NCBI GenBank assembly: GCA_943908475.1
Contig: CALTTG010000018.1
Location: 9,214-73,213 of the forward strand
Origin: an uncultured Burkholderiales bacterium
GTDB taxonomy: Bacteria; Pseudomonadota; Gammaproteobacteria; Burkholderiales; Burkholderiaceae_C
Direction: 5' to 3'
DNA length: 64,000 bases
Below are positions 27,722-40,047 of this stretch, one piece after another. The notes under the pieces are model-generated. The model was not told where the DNA came from and did not search any database. It saw nothing but the letters and a program-made list of their open reading frames with translations. Position 1 is the first letter of the stretch; the number at the start of each line of letters is the position of its first letter. The translations under genes and the position numbers were made by a program.

Positions 27722-28405
27722 ATGAACCTCTGGATTTCCCACAAGACCTATTCCTCATGGTCACTGCGCCCCTGGATGTTGCTCAAGCAACTGGGCATCG
27801 ATTTTCAAGAGCACCAGGTGTTGTTCGGGGATGGCCCCGCCTGGGACCGCTACCGGCAAACCGTGGGCTCCGGCAAGGTGCCGGCCCTCAACACCTCGGA
27901 CGGTTGGCTGTGGGATTCGATGGCGATCACCGAATGGCTGGCCGAGCGACATGAAGGGGTGTGGCCTCAAGCGCCCGAGGCTCGCGCCTGGGCGCGTTGC
28001 GCCGCCGCCGAGATGCACAGCGGCTTTCAGGCCCTGCGCCAGCAATGCGCGATGCACACCCTGGCCCGTTTCAAGTTGCACGACATGAATGCGGCCCTGT
28101 GCAACGACCTCGCGCGCGTGCAAGCGTTGTGGGAGGAAGGCCTTGCGCGATTTGGCGGCCCATTCCTGGCCGGTGACCGCTTCACCGCGGTGGATGCGTT
28201 TTTCTGTCCAGTGGCCTGGCGAATCTGGGCCTACCAATTGCCCATCTCGGCCCAGGCGCAGCGCTACGCCGATCAGCTGCTGGCGCTGCCGGCCATGCAA
28301 CAGTGGCAGCAGGATGCACTTCGCGAGCCGGCCGACCCGCCCCACGAAGCCGACTGCACGAAGGCCGCGACCTGCGTGCTGGACTTGCGTGCTGGACTTG
28401 CTTGA
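27722..28405 (+). CDS. Glutathione S-transferase family protein
   Basis: A 227-residue cytosolic GST. The N-terminal thioredoxin-like domain begins MNLWISHKTYSSWSLRPWML and contains the GSH-binding cis-Pro segment GKVPALNT and DSMAITEWLAE. The helical C-terminal domain is at about 90-215, with FLAGDRFTAVDAFFCPVAW as the N-capping motif. ATG 27722 gives the family N-terminus; an in-frame ATG 22 codons upstream overlaps the MetR box. It diverges from metE, so the MetR region might also influence it. Substrate unknown. Confidence 0.88.
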   Translation: MNLWISHKTYSSWSLRPWMLLKQLGIDFQEHQVLFGDGPAWDRYRQTVGSGKVPALNTSDGWLWDSMAITEWLAERHEGVWPQAPEARAWARCAAAEMHSGFQALRQQCAMHTLARFKLHDMNAALCNDLARVQALWEEGLARFGGPFLAGDRFTAVDAFFCPVAWRIWAYQLPISAQAQRYADQLLALPAMQQWQQDALREPADPPHEADCTKAATCVLDLRAGLA

Positions 28406-28427
28406 GGGTCGGACGACTTGGAGCGAC

Positions 28428-29258
28428 TCAGTCTTTGAACTGAGGGGTCTGCTTGCTCATGGAGGCCATCATGGCGCTCATGAGATCGCTGGACATCAGC
28501 ATGGCCGAGTTCCAGGTGGCGATGTGGTTGAGGCCATCGGCCACGCTGTGGTCACGTGAGTAGTTCAGCATCTCTTTGGTCCCGCGGATGGACAGCGGCG
28601 ACTTCGACGCAATCGTTGCGGCGATCTCGCGCACCCCGGCCATCAGGGCCTCGCGGGTGTCATAGGTCTGGTTGACCAGACCGATGCGCTGCGCTTCATC
28701 GCCCAAGACCTTGCGGCCCGTGTAAGCCATCTCGCGCACCAGGCCTTGGTGCCCGATCAGCTTGGGCAAGCGCTGCAAGGTGCCCACATCGGCCACCATG
28801 CCGATGTCGATTTCCTTGATGGTGAAGTAAGCATCGACCGTGCAATAGCGCATGTCGGTGCAACTGATGAGGTCCACCCCGCCCCCCACGCAACCGCCGT
28901 GAATGGCGGCCAGCACGGGCTTGCGGCAACGGTCGATGCTCGACAAGGTGTCCTGCATCTCCAGGATCAGCAGGCGAAGCTTCTCGCGGGAGCGACCATC
29001 GCACTCGTCTTTGATCTGGGCTTGCAGGCCCATCATCATGGTGAGGTCGATGCCCGAGGTGAAATGCTTGCCTTCGCCCTCGATGATGGCCACGCGCACT
29101 TCGGGGGTGCGATCGGCCCACTGCATGGCGCTGCGAATGTCCTGCCACATCGCCCAGTTCATGGCGTTGGCCTTTTCGGGCCGGTTCAAGGTCACGGTGG
29201 CGATGTGATCGGCCAACGTGATGCGAATGGTTTCCAGCGGGGGCACTTCAATGGCCAT
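28428..29258 (-). CDS. Crotonase/enoyl-CoA hydratase family protein (dienoyl-CoA isomerase-like)
   Basis: A 276-residue crotonase-fold enzyme of fatty acid beta-oxidation. LNRPEKANAMNWAMW opens the fold; GEGKHFTSGIDLTMMM and AAIHGGCVGGGVDLISCTD hold the oxyanion-hole glycines. The acidic residues DMRYCTVDAYFTIKEIDIG, with Glu and Asp in the active site, resemble delta3,5-delta2,4-dienoyl-CoA isomerase. AGGAG precedes ATG 29258. It follows fadH by 27 bp on the same strand. Pairing with a 2,4-dienoyl-CoA reductase supports degradation of unsaturated fatty acids. Confidence 0.88.
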   Translation of the reverse strand: MAIEVPPLETIRITLADHIATVTLNRPEKANAMNWAMWQDIRSAMQWADRTPEVRVAIIEGEGKHFTSGIDLTMMMGLQAQIKDECDGRSREKLRLLILEMQDTLSSIDRCRKPVLAAIHGGCVGGGVDLISCTDMRYCTVDAYFTIKEIDIGMVADVGTLQRLPKLIGHQGLVREMAYTGRKVLGDEAQRIGLVNQTYDTREALMAGVREIAATIASKSPLSIRGTKEMLNYSRDHSVADGLNHIATWNSAMLMSSDLMSAMMASMSKQTPQFKD

Positions 29259-29285
29259 GTCGGTCTCCTGGGCGTGCGGGGTCGA

Positions 29286-31451
<2,166 letters not shown>

Positions 31452-31453
31452 TC

Positions 31454-31999
31454 ATGTCGCTCGCCCACGCCCTGATGACATCGTTGCTTGAAAAGTCGTC
31501 TTCCGGCTACGACCTGGCACGACGATTCGACAAATCCATCGGTTTTTTCTGGCACGCCACGCACCAGCAAATCTACCGGGAACTGGCCCGCATGGAAGCG
31601 GCTGGCTGGATTCACTCGGAAGCCGCCCCCGACGGCGGCAAAACACGCAAACGCATCTACCAGGTCCAAGACGCCGGCCGTCAAGAGCTGATGCGGTGGA
31701 TTCAAGAGCCCACCCCGCCCATGGACACGCGAGACGACCTGATGGTCAAGCTGCGCGCCGATGCGGCCTTGGGCCCACAGGGCCTGGACCAGGAAATCAA
31801 ACGCCGCATGGCCTTGCACCGCACCAAGCTGGACGCCTATCGCGCGATCGAAGCACGTGATTTCCCGCCCGACCAGCGCCTGAGCCGTGAGGCCACGATC
31901 CAACACATGATCCTCAAGACCGGCATCATGTACGAACAGGGTTGGGCACAGTGGTGCGAAGATGCCCTGGAGACGCTCCAGCGCATCGCGCCACGCTGA
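31454..31999 (+). CDS. PadR family transcriptional regulator
   Basis: A 181-residue repressor-type protein. The N-terminal PadR winged helix (about 1-85) reads MSLAHALMTSLLEKSSSGYD, FFWHATHQQIYRELARMEAA and KRIYQVQDAGRQEL. The C-terminal helical domain (about 95-175, with KLRADAAL and MILKTGIMYEQGWAQW) matches the Vir_act_alpha_C dimerisation region. ATG 31454 is chosen; the ATG at 31409 lies inside operator 2 and would add a non-homologous extension. It diverges from fadH and precedes the acetoacetyl-CoA synthetase gene by 23 bp, so it probably controls both sides. Confidence 0.9.
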   Translation: MSLAHALMTSLLEKSSSGYDLARRFDKSIGFFWHATHQQIYRELARMEAAGWIHSEAAPDGGKTRKRIYQVQDAGRQELMRWIQEPTPPMDTRDDLMVKLRADAALGPQGLDQEIKRRMALHRTKLDAYRAIEARDFPPDQRLSREATIQHMILKTGIMYEQGWAQWCEDALETLQRIAPR

Positions 32000-32022
32000 A
32001 ACGCACCATCCCCCTCCCGCCC

Positions 32023-34041
32023 ATGGCACCCGAACCCCACCGCACCCCCCCCACACCCCTGATCCGCCAGTATCAAACTTGGCTGGAGGCGCAACATGGC
32101 TTGACGTTTGCGCACTACCGCGACCTGTGGCGCTGGTCGGTCACACAGCCCGAAGCGTTCTGGCAGAGCATTTGGGCCTTCGATCACTTCGACTCGCCCA
32201 CGCCCCCCACGGTGGCGCTGGCCAACGCGCACATGCCCGGTGCGCAGTGGTTCCCGGGCACTCACGTGAACTATGCGCAACGGGTGCTGCGTCACGTCGC
32301 CCCCGCTGAGGCCGTCGGAATGCCGGCCATCGTCAGCGACAACGAACGCGGCGAAGCGCGCGAGATGAGCTGGCCCGAACTGAAGCGGCAAGTCGCCTCG
32401 CTCGCCCTCACCTTGCGTGACCTGGGCGTTCAACGGGGTGATCGCGTGGCGGTCTACCTGCCGAACATTCCCGAAACGGTGGTGGCCTTTCTGGCCTGTG
32501 CCAGCGTCGGCGCCATCTGGAGCGTATGCGCGCCCGACATGGGCACCCAGGCCGTGACCGACCGTTTCAAGCAGATCGCGCCCAAACTGCTCTTGGCCAC
32601 CGATGGGGTTTGGTACGCCGGCAAAGCCGTGGACCGGAGCGACACGGTGCAGGCGCTGATGGCCGCGCTGCCCAGTGTGGACACGCTGATGGTCTTGAAC
32701 AGCCCTCACGCTCGCCACCCCATCCAAGGCGACCTGAGCTTTACGCAAGCCGTGGCGCGTGACGACACCGCCGTTCACGCCTTCGAGCCAGAATGGCTGC
32801 CCTTTGACCACCCCTTGTGGGTGGTCTACTCCAGCGGCACCACCGGCCTGCCCAAGCCCTTGGTGCATGGTCACGGCGGGGTGATGCTGATGGCCGCGGC
32901 CGGTCGCAAGCACAACGACACGGGGTGCAGCCACTCGCCCGAGCACCTGGGCGAACGCTTCCACTGGTACAGCTCCACCGGCTGGATCATGTGGAATGCC
33001 CAAATCGCAGGCCTGCTCGATGGCACCACCATCTGTTTGTTCGATGGCAGCCCCGGCGGCAGCAAAGAACACCCCGACTGGGGCGTGCTGTGGCGCTTTG
33101 CCGCCAAACATCGCGTGACCTACTTCGGTGCGGGGGCCGCGTTTTATGCCAACTGCATGAAGGCCGGTTTGCAACTGAGCGACTGTGGCGATTTGAGCCG
33201 CATTCGGGCGCTGGGCTCGACCGGCTCCCCCTTGGCCGAAGAGGTTCAGCGCTGGATGACCGATCAATTCGCGCACACCGGCACCCCCGACATCTGGTGG
33301 AACAACATTTCCGGCGGCACCGATTTTTGTGGCGCCTTCGTCGGCGGGCACCGCGAGCTTCCGATCCAGCCGGGCAAGATGCAATGCCGCATGCTGGGTT
33401 GTGCGGTCGAGGCCTGGAACGAACACGGTCAGGCGGTGATGAACCAAGTGGGTGAACTGGTCTGCAGCCAGCCCCTTCCCTCCATGCCCTTGTACTTTTG
33501 GGGGGATGAGGGGCACGCACGCTACCTCTCGAGCTACTTCGATGTTTACCCCGGCGTGTGGCGCCACGGCGACTGGCTGGAGGTGGGCGACGACGAGAGT
33601 TGCGTGATCTACGGCCGCAGCGATGCCACCATCAACCGGCATGGCCTGCGCATGGGCACCAGCGAACTCTACGCCGCCGTGGAGGCCTTGCCCGAGGTGC
33701 TGGACAGCATGGTCATCGACCTGGAGCACCTGGGGCAGCCCAGTTGCATGGTGATGTTCGTGGTGATGCGTCCGGGCCTGTTGCTGGACGATGCCATTCA
33801 GACACGCGTCAAAGACGCCATCAAACAGGCACTCTCACCTCGCTTCATCCCCGACCGACTGTTGCAGGCCGAGGAAATCCCACGGACCCTGTCGGGCAAA
33901 AAGCAGGAAGTCCCCATCAAAAAACTCTTCCTGGGGCAGGCGCTGGAACGTGTGGTGAACCGAGACGCCATGGCCAACCCGGGATGCCTGGACTGGTATC
34001 AGGCGCAGGCCCAAAGTCACTTGAAAGGCATTCAATCCTGA
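32023..34041 (+). CDS. aacS: Acetoacetate--CoA ligase (acetoacetyl-CoA synthetase)
   Basis: Activates acetoacetate to acetoacetyl-CoA with ATP, linking ketone bodies and PHB breakdown products to central metabolism. The 672 residues belong to the ANL superfamily. P-loop-like AMP motif YSSGTTGLPKPLVHGHGG is near 270, and SSTGWIMWN and ISGGTDFCGAF follow. A5 motif GDWLEVGDDESCVIYGRSDA is near 520, and the C-terminal catalytic Lys region is SGKKQEVPIKKLFLG, the last being characteristic of acetoacetyl-CoA synthetases. ATG 32023 has no good Shine-Dalgarno. Co-oriented with the PadR gene. Confidence 0.93.
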   Translation: MAPEPHRTPPTPLIRQYQTWLEAQHGLTFAHYRDLWRWSVTQPEAFWQSIWAFDHFDSPTPPTVALANAHMPGAQWFPGTHVNYAQRVLRHVAPAEAVGMPAIVSDNERGEAREMSWPELKRQVASLALTLRDLGVQRGDRVAVYLPNIPETVVAFLACASVGAIWSVCAPDMGTQAVTDRFKQIAPKLLLATDGVWYAGKAVDRSDTVQALMAALPSVDTLMVLNSPHARHPIQGDLSFTQAVARDDTAVHAFEPEWLPFDHPLWVVYSSGTTGLPKPLVHGHGGVMLMAAAGRKHNDTGCSHSPEHLGERFHWYSSTGWIMWNAQIAGLLDGTTICLFDGSPGGSKEHPDWGVLWRFAAKHRVTYFGAGAAFYANCMKAGLQLSDCGDLSRIRALGSTGSPLAEEVQRWMTDQFAHTGTPDIWWNNISGGTDFCGAFVGGHRELPIQPGKMQCRMLGCAVEAWNEHGQAVMNQVGELVCSQPLPSMPLYFWGDEGHARYLSSYFDVYPGVWRHGDWLEVGDDESCVIYGRSDATINRHGLRMGTSELYAAVEALPEVLDSMVIDLEHLGQPSCMVMFVVMRPGLLLDDAIQTRVKDAIKQALSPRFIPDRLLQAEEIPRTLSGKKQEVPIKKLFLGQALERVVNRDAMANPGCLDWYQAQAQSHLKGIQS

Positions 34042-34068
34042 GTCGATGGCCATGCATAAAATTCACGC

Positions 34069-34980
34069 ATGCTCGAACTCAGACACCTGCGATCGCTGAT
34101 CGCCATCGCCGACACCGGCAAGCTGGCCTCGGCGGCCGAACGTGTGCACCTCACGCAGTCGGCCCTGTCGCACCAGATCAAGGCGCTGGAATCCCACCAC
34201 GACATCACCCTGTTTGAACGAACCCGTCAAGGACTGAGGTTCACTCCCGCCGGGCAACGGCTGCTGGCCCTGGCCCGCGACGTGGTGGCCCAAGTGAGCG
34301 AGGCCGAGCGGGACCTGATCAGACTGCAAGGTGACACGCGGGGCGAATTGCGCATTGCACTCGAATGCCACACCTGCTTCGACTGGCTCATGCCCGTGAT
34401 GGATGAGTTTCGCCGACGCTGGCCCGAGGTCGAGGTGGACCTGGTGGCCGGCTTTCATGCCGATCCGATGAGCCTGCTCAAGGACCAGAAAGCCGACTTG
34501 GTGATCGGCTCGCGGCCGCGCAGCACCCGGGCATGGTCGGTGGCCCCGCTGTTCCGGTTCGAGATCTTGGCGGTCATGGCCAACGAGCACCGACTGGTCA
34601 ACAAACGACGCCTGCTGGCCGCAGATTTCGAGGGAGAGACCTTGATCACCTACCCCGTGCCCGATGAGCGAATTGACCTGATCCGGGAAGTGCTCCAACC
34701 GGCTCAGGTGAAACTGCCACGGCGAACGGCAGAACTCACGGTGGCCATCTTGCAATTGGTGGCCAGCCGCCGAGGTGTGGCCGCCCTGCCCAACTGGGGG
34801 GTGAAAAACTATGTCGATCACGACTACGTCGTGGCCCGACGCATTGGCCCCGCCGGCCTGTGGAGCGAGTTGCACGCCGTGGCGCCCCATTCGCTGGCCA
34901 GCCGCCCCTACCTGCAGGATTTCATCCAGATCGTGCGCGACACCTGCAGCCAGCAACTCCAGGGCATTGAACTGCTCTGA
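34069..34980 (+). CDS. metR: LysR-type regulator MetR
   Basis: Homocysteine-responsive activator of methionine genes. The 303 residues carry an N-terminal LysR HTH (ELRHLRSLIAIADTGKLASA, TQSALSHQIKALE). The effector domain segments LRIALECHTCFDWLMPV, ETLITYPVPDER, LQPAQVKLPRRTAELT and LVASRRGVAALPNWGVK closely resemble enterobacterial MetR rather than other LysR proteins. It is 27 bp downstream of the acetoacetyl-CoA synthetase gene. Its likely target metE, with a consensus box, is 6.4 kb away rather than adjacent. Confidence 0.85.
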   Translation: MLELRHLRSLIAIADTGKLASAAERVHLTQSALSHQIKALESHHDITLFERTRQGLRFTPAGQRLLALARDVVAQVSEAERDLIRLQGDTRGELRIALECHTCFDWLMPVMDEFRRRWPEVEVDLVAGFHADPMSLLKDQKADLVIGSRPRSTRAWSVAPLFRFEILAVMANEHRLVNKRRLLAADFEGETLITYPVPDERIDLIREVLQPAQVKLPRRTAELTVAILQLVASRRGVAALPNWGVKNYVDHDYVVARRIGPAGLWSELHAVAPHSLASRPYLQDFIQIVRDTCSQQLQGIELL

Positions 34981-34989
34981 GGGCTTGCC

Positions 34990-35673
34990 TCAGCCCATCA
35001 CCACCGGGCCACCCTTGGCGATGGCCCGCTGGTAGGCCGGACGCGCCACCATGCGGTCGCGATACGCCTTCACATGCGGGTAGCGCGAGGCGTCGTTGCC
35101 ACGGGCCAGCAAGGCCTCGACGGCGAAGCTCATTTGAAAATCAGCCAGGGTGATGCGATCGCCCGCAAACCAGGTGTGACGCGCCAAGTGGTCGTCCATG
35201 AAGGCCAGGCTGCTCTGCAAGTTGGGGTCAATCAACTGCTGCTGCACGCGCTGGCACAACTCACGCGCGATGGGGCGAATGAAAAACGGCATCGGCTGAG
35301 TGGGAATGGTCATGAACACCAGTTTCATCACCGCCCAGTTCATGAGCGAGCCTTCGGCGAAATGCATCCAAAACCGAAGCTGGTGGTGTTCGGGGGATCC
35401 GGGTTGGGCCAACAGCTGCGACACATCACCTTGCCCGGAGCCATGCCGCTCGACGATGTATTCGAGAATCGGGGCCGACTCGGCCACCACCAAGCCGTCT
35501 TCCGTGACCACCGGCGATTTGCCCAAGGGGTGAACCTGCTTGAGTTCGGGTGGCGCCAACCGAGTCTTGGGGTGGCGCTGGTACCGCTTGAGCTCGTAAG
35601 GCACGCCCAGCTCTTCCAGCAACCACAAGATGCGTTGCGAGCGCGAGGTTTCAAGGTGATGAACAGTGATCAT
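34990..35673 (-). CDS. Glutathione S-transferase family protein
   Basis: A second, unrelated-looking GST of 227 aa. The N-terminal domain starts MITVHHLETSRSQRILWLLE, with the catalytic-Ser region SRSQR, then LGKSPVVTEDGLVVAESAPI for GSH binding. The helical domain includes WFAGDRITLADFQMSFAVEA. It follows the SDR gene by 27 bp on the same strand and converges on metR with a 9-bp gap. Substrate not predictable; some relatives act on hydrophobic electrophiles. Confidence 0.9.
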   Translation of the reverse strand: MITVHHLETSRSQRILWLLEELGVPYELKRYQRHPKTRLAPPELKQVHPLGKSPVVTEDGLVVAESAPILEYIVERHGSGQGDVSQLLAQPGSPEHHQLRFWMHFAEGSLMNWAVMKLVFMTIPTQPMPFFIRPIARELCQRVQQQLIDPNLQSSLAFMDDHLARHTWFAGDRITLADFQMSFAVEALLARGNDASRYPHVKAYRDRMVARPAYQRAIAKGGPVVMG

Positions 35674-35700
35674 GGCGACAGAAGTTGATGCCAGAGGCGG

Positions 35701-36486
35701 TCAAACAGGTTTGAATGCCAAGGCGACAATGTGGCGAAGCAACCACCGGGGCGTGAACCGGGTGGACCACACGCCCAACTTGTTGACCAGGCCCGGCACG
35801 ATGATGGCCTGACCGCGCATCATGGCGTCCACCGCTTGAGCGGCCACCCCCGCCGCAGACGCAAACGGGATGCGATCGGCCAGAGAAATGTGATGCTTCT
35901 TCGAGGCCACCTGCACGAACTCGCTTTCGGTGGGGCCTGGGCACAAGGCCGTGACCGAAATGCCCAAGGGTTGAAGCTCGTGATGCAGCGCCTCGCTGTA
36001 GGAGAGCACATACGCCTTGCTGGCAAAGTACACCGCCATGCCGGGGCCGGGCTGGAAAGCGGCCGTGGACGCCACATTCAAAATGCGGCCTGCACCCTTG
36101 GCTTTCATGGCCGGCAACAGCGCATGCGTCAAGGCCGTCAGCGCGGTGATGTTCAGGTCGATCATGCGCTGCTCGTCGGCCCAGGCATTGTGGATGTGGT
36201 GCCCGATCAGGCCCAAGCCCGCATTGTTGACGAGCACATCAGGGCGTGCCCCCGCCTGCGCCAGTTCATCGACCAGGGCCGACACCCCATCGGGTGCGGT
36301 CAGGTCATGCGGCATCACGTGGCAGCAAACGCCATGGGTCTGCGTCAAGCGCTGGGCCAGCGCCCTCAAGGCCGGCTCACGCCGGGCCACCAGCACCAGG
36401 TCGTGACCGCGCTGTGCCAGTTGTTGCGCAATCTCTGCGCCGATCCCGGACGACGCACCGGTCACCAAGGCCAAAGGTCTCGCCAT
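35701..36486 (-). CDS. Short-chain dehydrogenase/reductase (SDR) family oxidoreductase
   Basis: A 261-residue classical SDR of the YqjQ/DltE-like type. NAD(P) motif TGASSGIGAEIAQQLAQRG lies near the N-terminus, NNAGLGL near 90, catalytic Ser in NVASTAAF and Tyr-x3-Lys in YFASKAY. The basic residue after the second strand (ARREPAL) suggests NADPH. ATG 36486 is preferred because AAGGGG is then six bases upstream; ATG 36492 would leave no spacing. Forms an operon with the downstream GST gene. Substrate unknown. Confidence 0.9.
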   Translation of the reverse strand: MARPLALVTGASSGIGAEIAQQLAQRGHDLVLVARREPALRALAQRLTQTHGVCCHVMPHDLTAPDGVSALVDELAQAGARPDVLVNNAGLGLIGHHIHNAWADEQRMIDLNITALTALTHALLPAMKAKGAGRILNVASTAAFQPGPGMAVYFASKAYVLSYSEALHHELQPLGISVTALCPGPTESEFVQVASKKHHISLADRIPFASAAGVAAQAVDAMMRGQAIIVPGLVNKLGVWSTRFTPRWLLRHIVALAFKPV

Positions 36487-36544
36487 GTTCATCCCCTTGA
36501 GTCAATGATCTGCCGCCAGCGGCAGCGAGATTGTGGGGGAGAAA

Positions 36545-37990
36545 TCAGCGGCTCTGACTGGCGTCCGACACAGGAACTCGCCCCCCGAGGGACTGAACCA
36601 GACCCACGTAGTTGCTCAACTGGCCGTAACGGGCATCGGCCAGGGCCAGCTCGGCCGCCCGGCGAGACTCTTGCGCGTCCAGCCAAGACTTCAACGGCTC
36701 GGCACCCGCACGGTAGCGTGCCTCGGTCAAGCGCTCCACCTGCAAGGCCTGTTGCAGCCGGGTGTCGAGCGCCTGGGTTTGCAGGCGCAACTGTCGCTGC
36801 GCCGACAAGCCCTGGTCCACATCGGCCAGGGCCTGGTAGAGCACTTTACGGAACCCCAACACGCTGGCGTCGGCCTCGGCTTGCGAGATTGCCACGTTGC
36901 GCTTCATGTCGTTGAACTGCAGGAAGGGCAACACGAGCGCCGCCCCCAGGGTGCCCACGGGGTCCCTCAACACCTGACTGAGCGACTCGCTGCTGCCGCC
37001 CACCGAACCCGTCAGCGTCAAGTTGGGGTAGTAGCTGGTGCGGGTGACGTCAACGCCCGCAAAGCTTTCGCGCAGGCGGTATTCGGCCGCGCGCACATCG
37101 GGACGACGGGCCAGCACCTCGGCAGGCACGCCAGCCGCAATGTCAGGCCAAGCCTGAGAGGGCCAACGAGGTGCTGCGGGCAACTGGGCGGTCTGGGTGG
37201 GGCCATCGAGCAAGAGCGCCAGCGCCTGGCGCGCCTCGACACGGGTCTGGGTCAGCTGGGCCAGCGCCGCCTCCTGGGCGGAAACCGCTTGCTGGGCTTG
37301 GGCTTGCTCGAGGCCCGAAACGCTGCCCGCTTTGTACTGTGCGCCCACCAGGGTTTGTGTCTTTCGCGCGTAAGCCAGGCTCTGTTCGGCCGACGCCACG
37401 CGCAAATCCAGATAAGCCAGCTGCCAGTACAAGCGTGCCGTGGTGGCCGCGAGGGACAGGGCCAAGGCCTGTCGATCGGCCTCGGTGGCTTTGGCCTCCC
37501 AGACTTTCAGGTCGCGGGTGGCCGACAGACGGCCCCAGAAGTCCAGCTCCCAACTGGCGGTCAATGCGGCGCTGCTGCTGCGCGTGGTGGCGCCGCCATC
37601 CAGCAAGCGCGAGGCCTGCGTGCCCACTCGGGCGCTCACCGAAGGCAAGCGATCCGACTCGGCCAGATCGGCACGCAAACGGGCTTGCTGCACACGCAGG
37701 GCCGAGGTGGCGAGGTCCAGGTTCTCCCGCATCACACGGGCCATGAGCTCATTGAGCGTCGCATCGTCGAACGCTTCCCACCAGGCGCCGTCAAGGGACA
37801 AGGTCGGCGCGCCAGAGCCGGTGGAGTGGGCCACCTGCGGGTCGACGTGTTGCCAACGTGCAGGCACCGTGCCCCCCGCCTCAGACGGCAGTTGGGTGCC
37901 CGCAGGCTGAGACGCGCAACCTGCCAGCATCGAAGCGGCCAGGGCGGCCGCGAGCAGCACGGGGGACATCGGTTTGCGGGTGGCAGGCAT
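36545..37990 (-). CDS. Efflux outer membrane factor lipoprotein (NodT/OprM type)
   Basis: TolC-like outer membrane channel of the RND/MacAB type. The 481 residues begin with a lipoprotein signal: MSPVLLAAALAASMLAGC gives lipobox LAGC. Two OEP repeats follow, with WWEAFDDATLNELMARVMRE, DLATSALRVQQARLRADLAE, RPDVRAAEYRLR, and NLTLTGSVGGSS. ATG 37990 has GGAG six bases upstream. It is the third gene of the minus-strand macA-macB-OMF set, 53 bp after macB, and should complete the tripartite pump. Confidence 0.92.
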   Translation of the reverse strand: MPATRKPMSPVLLAAALAASMLAGCASQPAGTQLPSEAGGTVPARWQHVDPQVAHSTGSGAPTLSLDGAWWEAFDDATLNELMARVMRENLDLATSALRVQQARLRADLAESDRLPSVSARVGTQASRLLDGGATTRSSSAALTASWELDFWGRLSATRDLKVWEAKATEADRQALALSLAATTARLYWQLAYLDLRVASAEQSLAYARKTQTLVGAQYKAGSVSGLEQAQAQQAVSAQEAALAQLTQTRVEARQALALLLDGPTQTAQLPAAPRWPSQAWPDIAAGVPAEVLARRPDVRAAEYRLRESFAGVDVTRTSYYPNLTLTGSVGGSSESLSQVLRDPVGTLGAALVLPFLQFNDMKRNVAISQAEADASVLGFRKVLYQALADVDQGLSAQRQLRLQTQALDTRLQQALQVERLTEARYRAGAEPLKSWLDAQESRRAAELALADARYGQLSNYVGLVQSLGGRVPVSDASQSR

Positions 37991-38043
37991 CCAAGCTCCA
38001 GGGAGGTGTTCGTTCAAAGAAGTGTGCATCATGGACCAGACCG

Positions 38044-40047
38044 TCAGGGGCGAGACAAGGCGTCCACGGGATCCAGCCGGGCGGCGTTGCGTGCCGGCAA
38101 AAAGCCAAAGACCACGCCGATCAGGCTGGAGACGCCAAACGCCGTCAGGATGGAGGTGGTCGAGTAAATCATCCGGAACGATCCGCCGATGTAATCGAAG
38201 ACCATGCCAATGCCCAGGGCCAACGCGATGCCAAGGATGCCACCCAACAGGCACACCAGCACCGCCTCGATGAGGAACTGTTGCAGGATGTCCCCTTGTC
38301 GGGCCCCCACGGCCATGCGCACCCCGATTTCCTGCGTGCGCTCGGTCACCGACACCAGCATGATGTTCATGACACCGATGCCGCCGACGATGAGCGAAAT
38401 CACGGCGATCGAGGAGATCAGCAAGGTCATGGTCTGCATGGTGCTCTCCATGGTCTGGCGAATGCTGTCGCTGTTGCGGGCAAAGAAATCCTTGCTGCCA
38501 TGACGCTGCGTCAACAGGGCCGTGATGCCCTGCTCCGCGGCCACGGCCGAGACATCGTCCTTGATGCGCACAGTGATGCTGCGCAGCGAGCTGGTGCCGA
38601 TCAAGCGGCGCATGGCCGTGGTGTAAGGCACCCACACGTTGAGGTTGTCGCCGAAGCTGAACGCATTGTTCTGCGGCTGCGTCACCCCCACCACGCGAAC
38701 CGGCAGGCGCCCCAGGAAAATGACCTGGCCGATGGGGTCTTCATCCGGCTGAAACAAGGCCGCCCGGGTGGCGGGGTCGATCACCGCTTCCTGGGCCAAT
38801 CGCCGGACCGCTTCCCGGTCAAAGCTGATGCCCCGGTCCATGGTGTAGCCCTTGACCTGGAAAAACTGCTCGCCCACACCGCTGATGTTGGCCGTGGCCT
38901 CTGTGTTGCCCCGTCGAAGGGTGACACTGGTGCTCACCCCTGGGGTCACGCTGTCCACATAGGGCAATTGCTCCAGCACCCGGGCGTCGGCCGGCACCAT
39001 GGTGCGAATGCGGCTGGCCATGCGGTCGCCAAAATTTTTGCCTGGGAAGAAGTCGATGGTGTTGGTGCCCATCGCGCTGATGTCGGCCAACACGCGTTGC
39101 CGCGACCCCTCGCCCAGCGCCACCATGGACACCACCGAGGCAATGCCGATGATGATGCCCAGCATGGTCAACAGGGTGCGAAGCCGGTGCCCCGCCATTG
39201 CCCGCAAGGCCATGGTGAACGCCTCGGTCAGGCGCCCCCACTGTGACGACCAGCGGCCCCAAGCGGTGGCTCGGGCTCCTCCGCCCGCCAATGCACGACT
39301 CACGGTGGCCGGTGGCGGCATCCCTTCGGCCACGTCAGACCCATCGCGGAACCGGTCGGACACGATCTGACCGTCGCTGATTTCGATGATGCGCTGGGCA
39401 TGCTGCGCCACCTGAGGGTCGTGCGTGACCAAGATGACGGTGTGGCCCTCGGCGTGCAGCTCTTTGAGGATCTTGATGACCTCCTGACCCGAGGCGGTGT
39501 CCAGCGCACCCGTGGGCTCGTCGGCCAAGATGACATCGCCGCCATTGACCAGCGCACGCGCGATGCTGACGCGCTGCTGTTGCCCCCCCGACAGCTGACC
39601 TGGCCGGTTGTTCAGTCGTTCGCCCAAGCCCAGCCGCGTGAGCAGCGCCTGGGTGCGCGCCCGACGCTCCTCCCTGCCCTTGCCCGCATAAATGGCAGGA
39701 ATCTCTGCGTTACCGACGGCCGACAGGTCACCGAGCAGGTGATAACGCTGAAAAATGAACCCGAAGTGCTCACGGCGCAACGTCGCCAGTTCATCGGGTT
39801 CGAGCGATCCGGTGAATTGGCCGGCCACGCAATAGTCGCCACGAGACGGTCGATCCAGGCACCCCAAGATGTTCATCAAGGTCGATTTGCCCGACCCGGA
39901 TGCCCCAATGATGGCCACCATTTCGCCGGCCTGGATGCTCAGGTTGACCCCCTTGAGCACGGCGACCACGCCGTCACCCGAGGGGTACTCGCGCCAGATG
40001 TCCCGCACCTGCAGCAATGGCTGTCCCATGGGGTCGCGCGCCTGCAT
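38044..40047 (-). CDS. macB: Macrolide-type ABC exporter MacB (ATPase-permease)
   Basis: Inner membrane part of a MacAB-type tripartite exporter. The N-terminal ATPase (about 10-235) has Walker [11 protein letters not shown]-loop [11 protein letters not shown], signature LSGGQQQR and Walker [13 protein letters not shown]. One transmembrane helix ([20 protein letters not shown]) is followed by the large periplasmic domain. Three C-terminal helices, including [20 protein letters not shown], end in [18 protein letters not shown]. Its start overlaps the macA stop by one base (TGATG), implying coupling; ATG 40029 is an alternative. Substrate could be macrolides, peptides or siderophores. Confidence 0.95.
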   Translation of the reverse strand: MQARDPMGQPLLQVRDIWREYPSGDGVVAVLKGVNLSIQAGEMVAIIGASGSGKSTLMNILGCLDRPSRGDYCVAGQFTGSLEPDELATLRREHFGFIFQRYHLLGDLSAVGNAEIPAIYAGKGREERRARTQALLTRLGLGERLNNRPGQLSGGQQQRVSIARALVNGGDVILADEPTGALDTASGQEVIKILKELHAEGHTVILVTHDPQVAQHAQRIIEISDGQIVSDRFRDGSDVAEGMPPPATVSRALAGGGARATAWGRWSSQWGRLTEAFTMALRAMAGHRLRTLLTMLGIIIGIASVVSMVALGEGSRQRVLADISAMGTNTIDFFPGKNFGDRMASRIRTMVPADARVLEQLPYVDSVTPGVSTSVTLRRGNTEATANISGVGEQFFQVKGYTMDRGISFDREAVRRLAQEAVIDPATRAALFQPDEDPIGQVIFLGRLPVRVVGVTQPQNNAFSFGDNLNVWVPYTTAMRRLIGTSSLRSITVRIKDDVSAVAAEQGITALLTQRHGSKDFFARNSDSIRQTMESTMQTMTLLISSIAVISLIVGGIGVMNIMLVSVTERTQEIGVRMAVGARQGDILQQFLIEAVLVCLLGGILGIALALGIGMVFDYIGGSFRMIYSTTSILTAFGVSSLIGVVFGFLPARNAARLDPVDALSRP

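Noticed and set aside
31837..33729. A 630-codon minus-strand open frame opposite the acetoacetyl-CoA synthetase gene
   Set aside because: Antisense composition only; the plus strand carries all ANL-family motifs.
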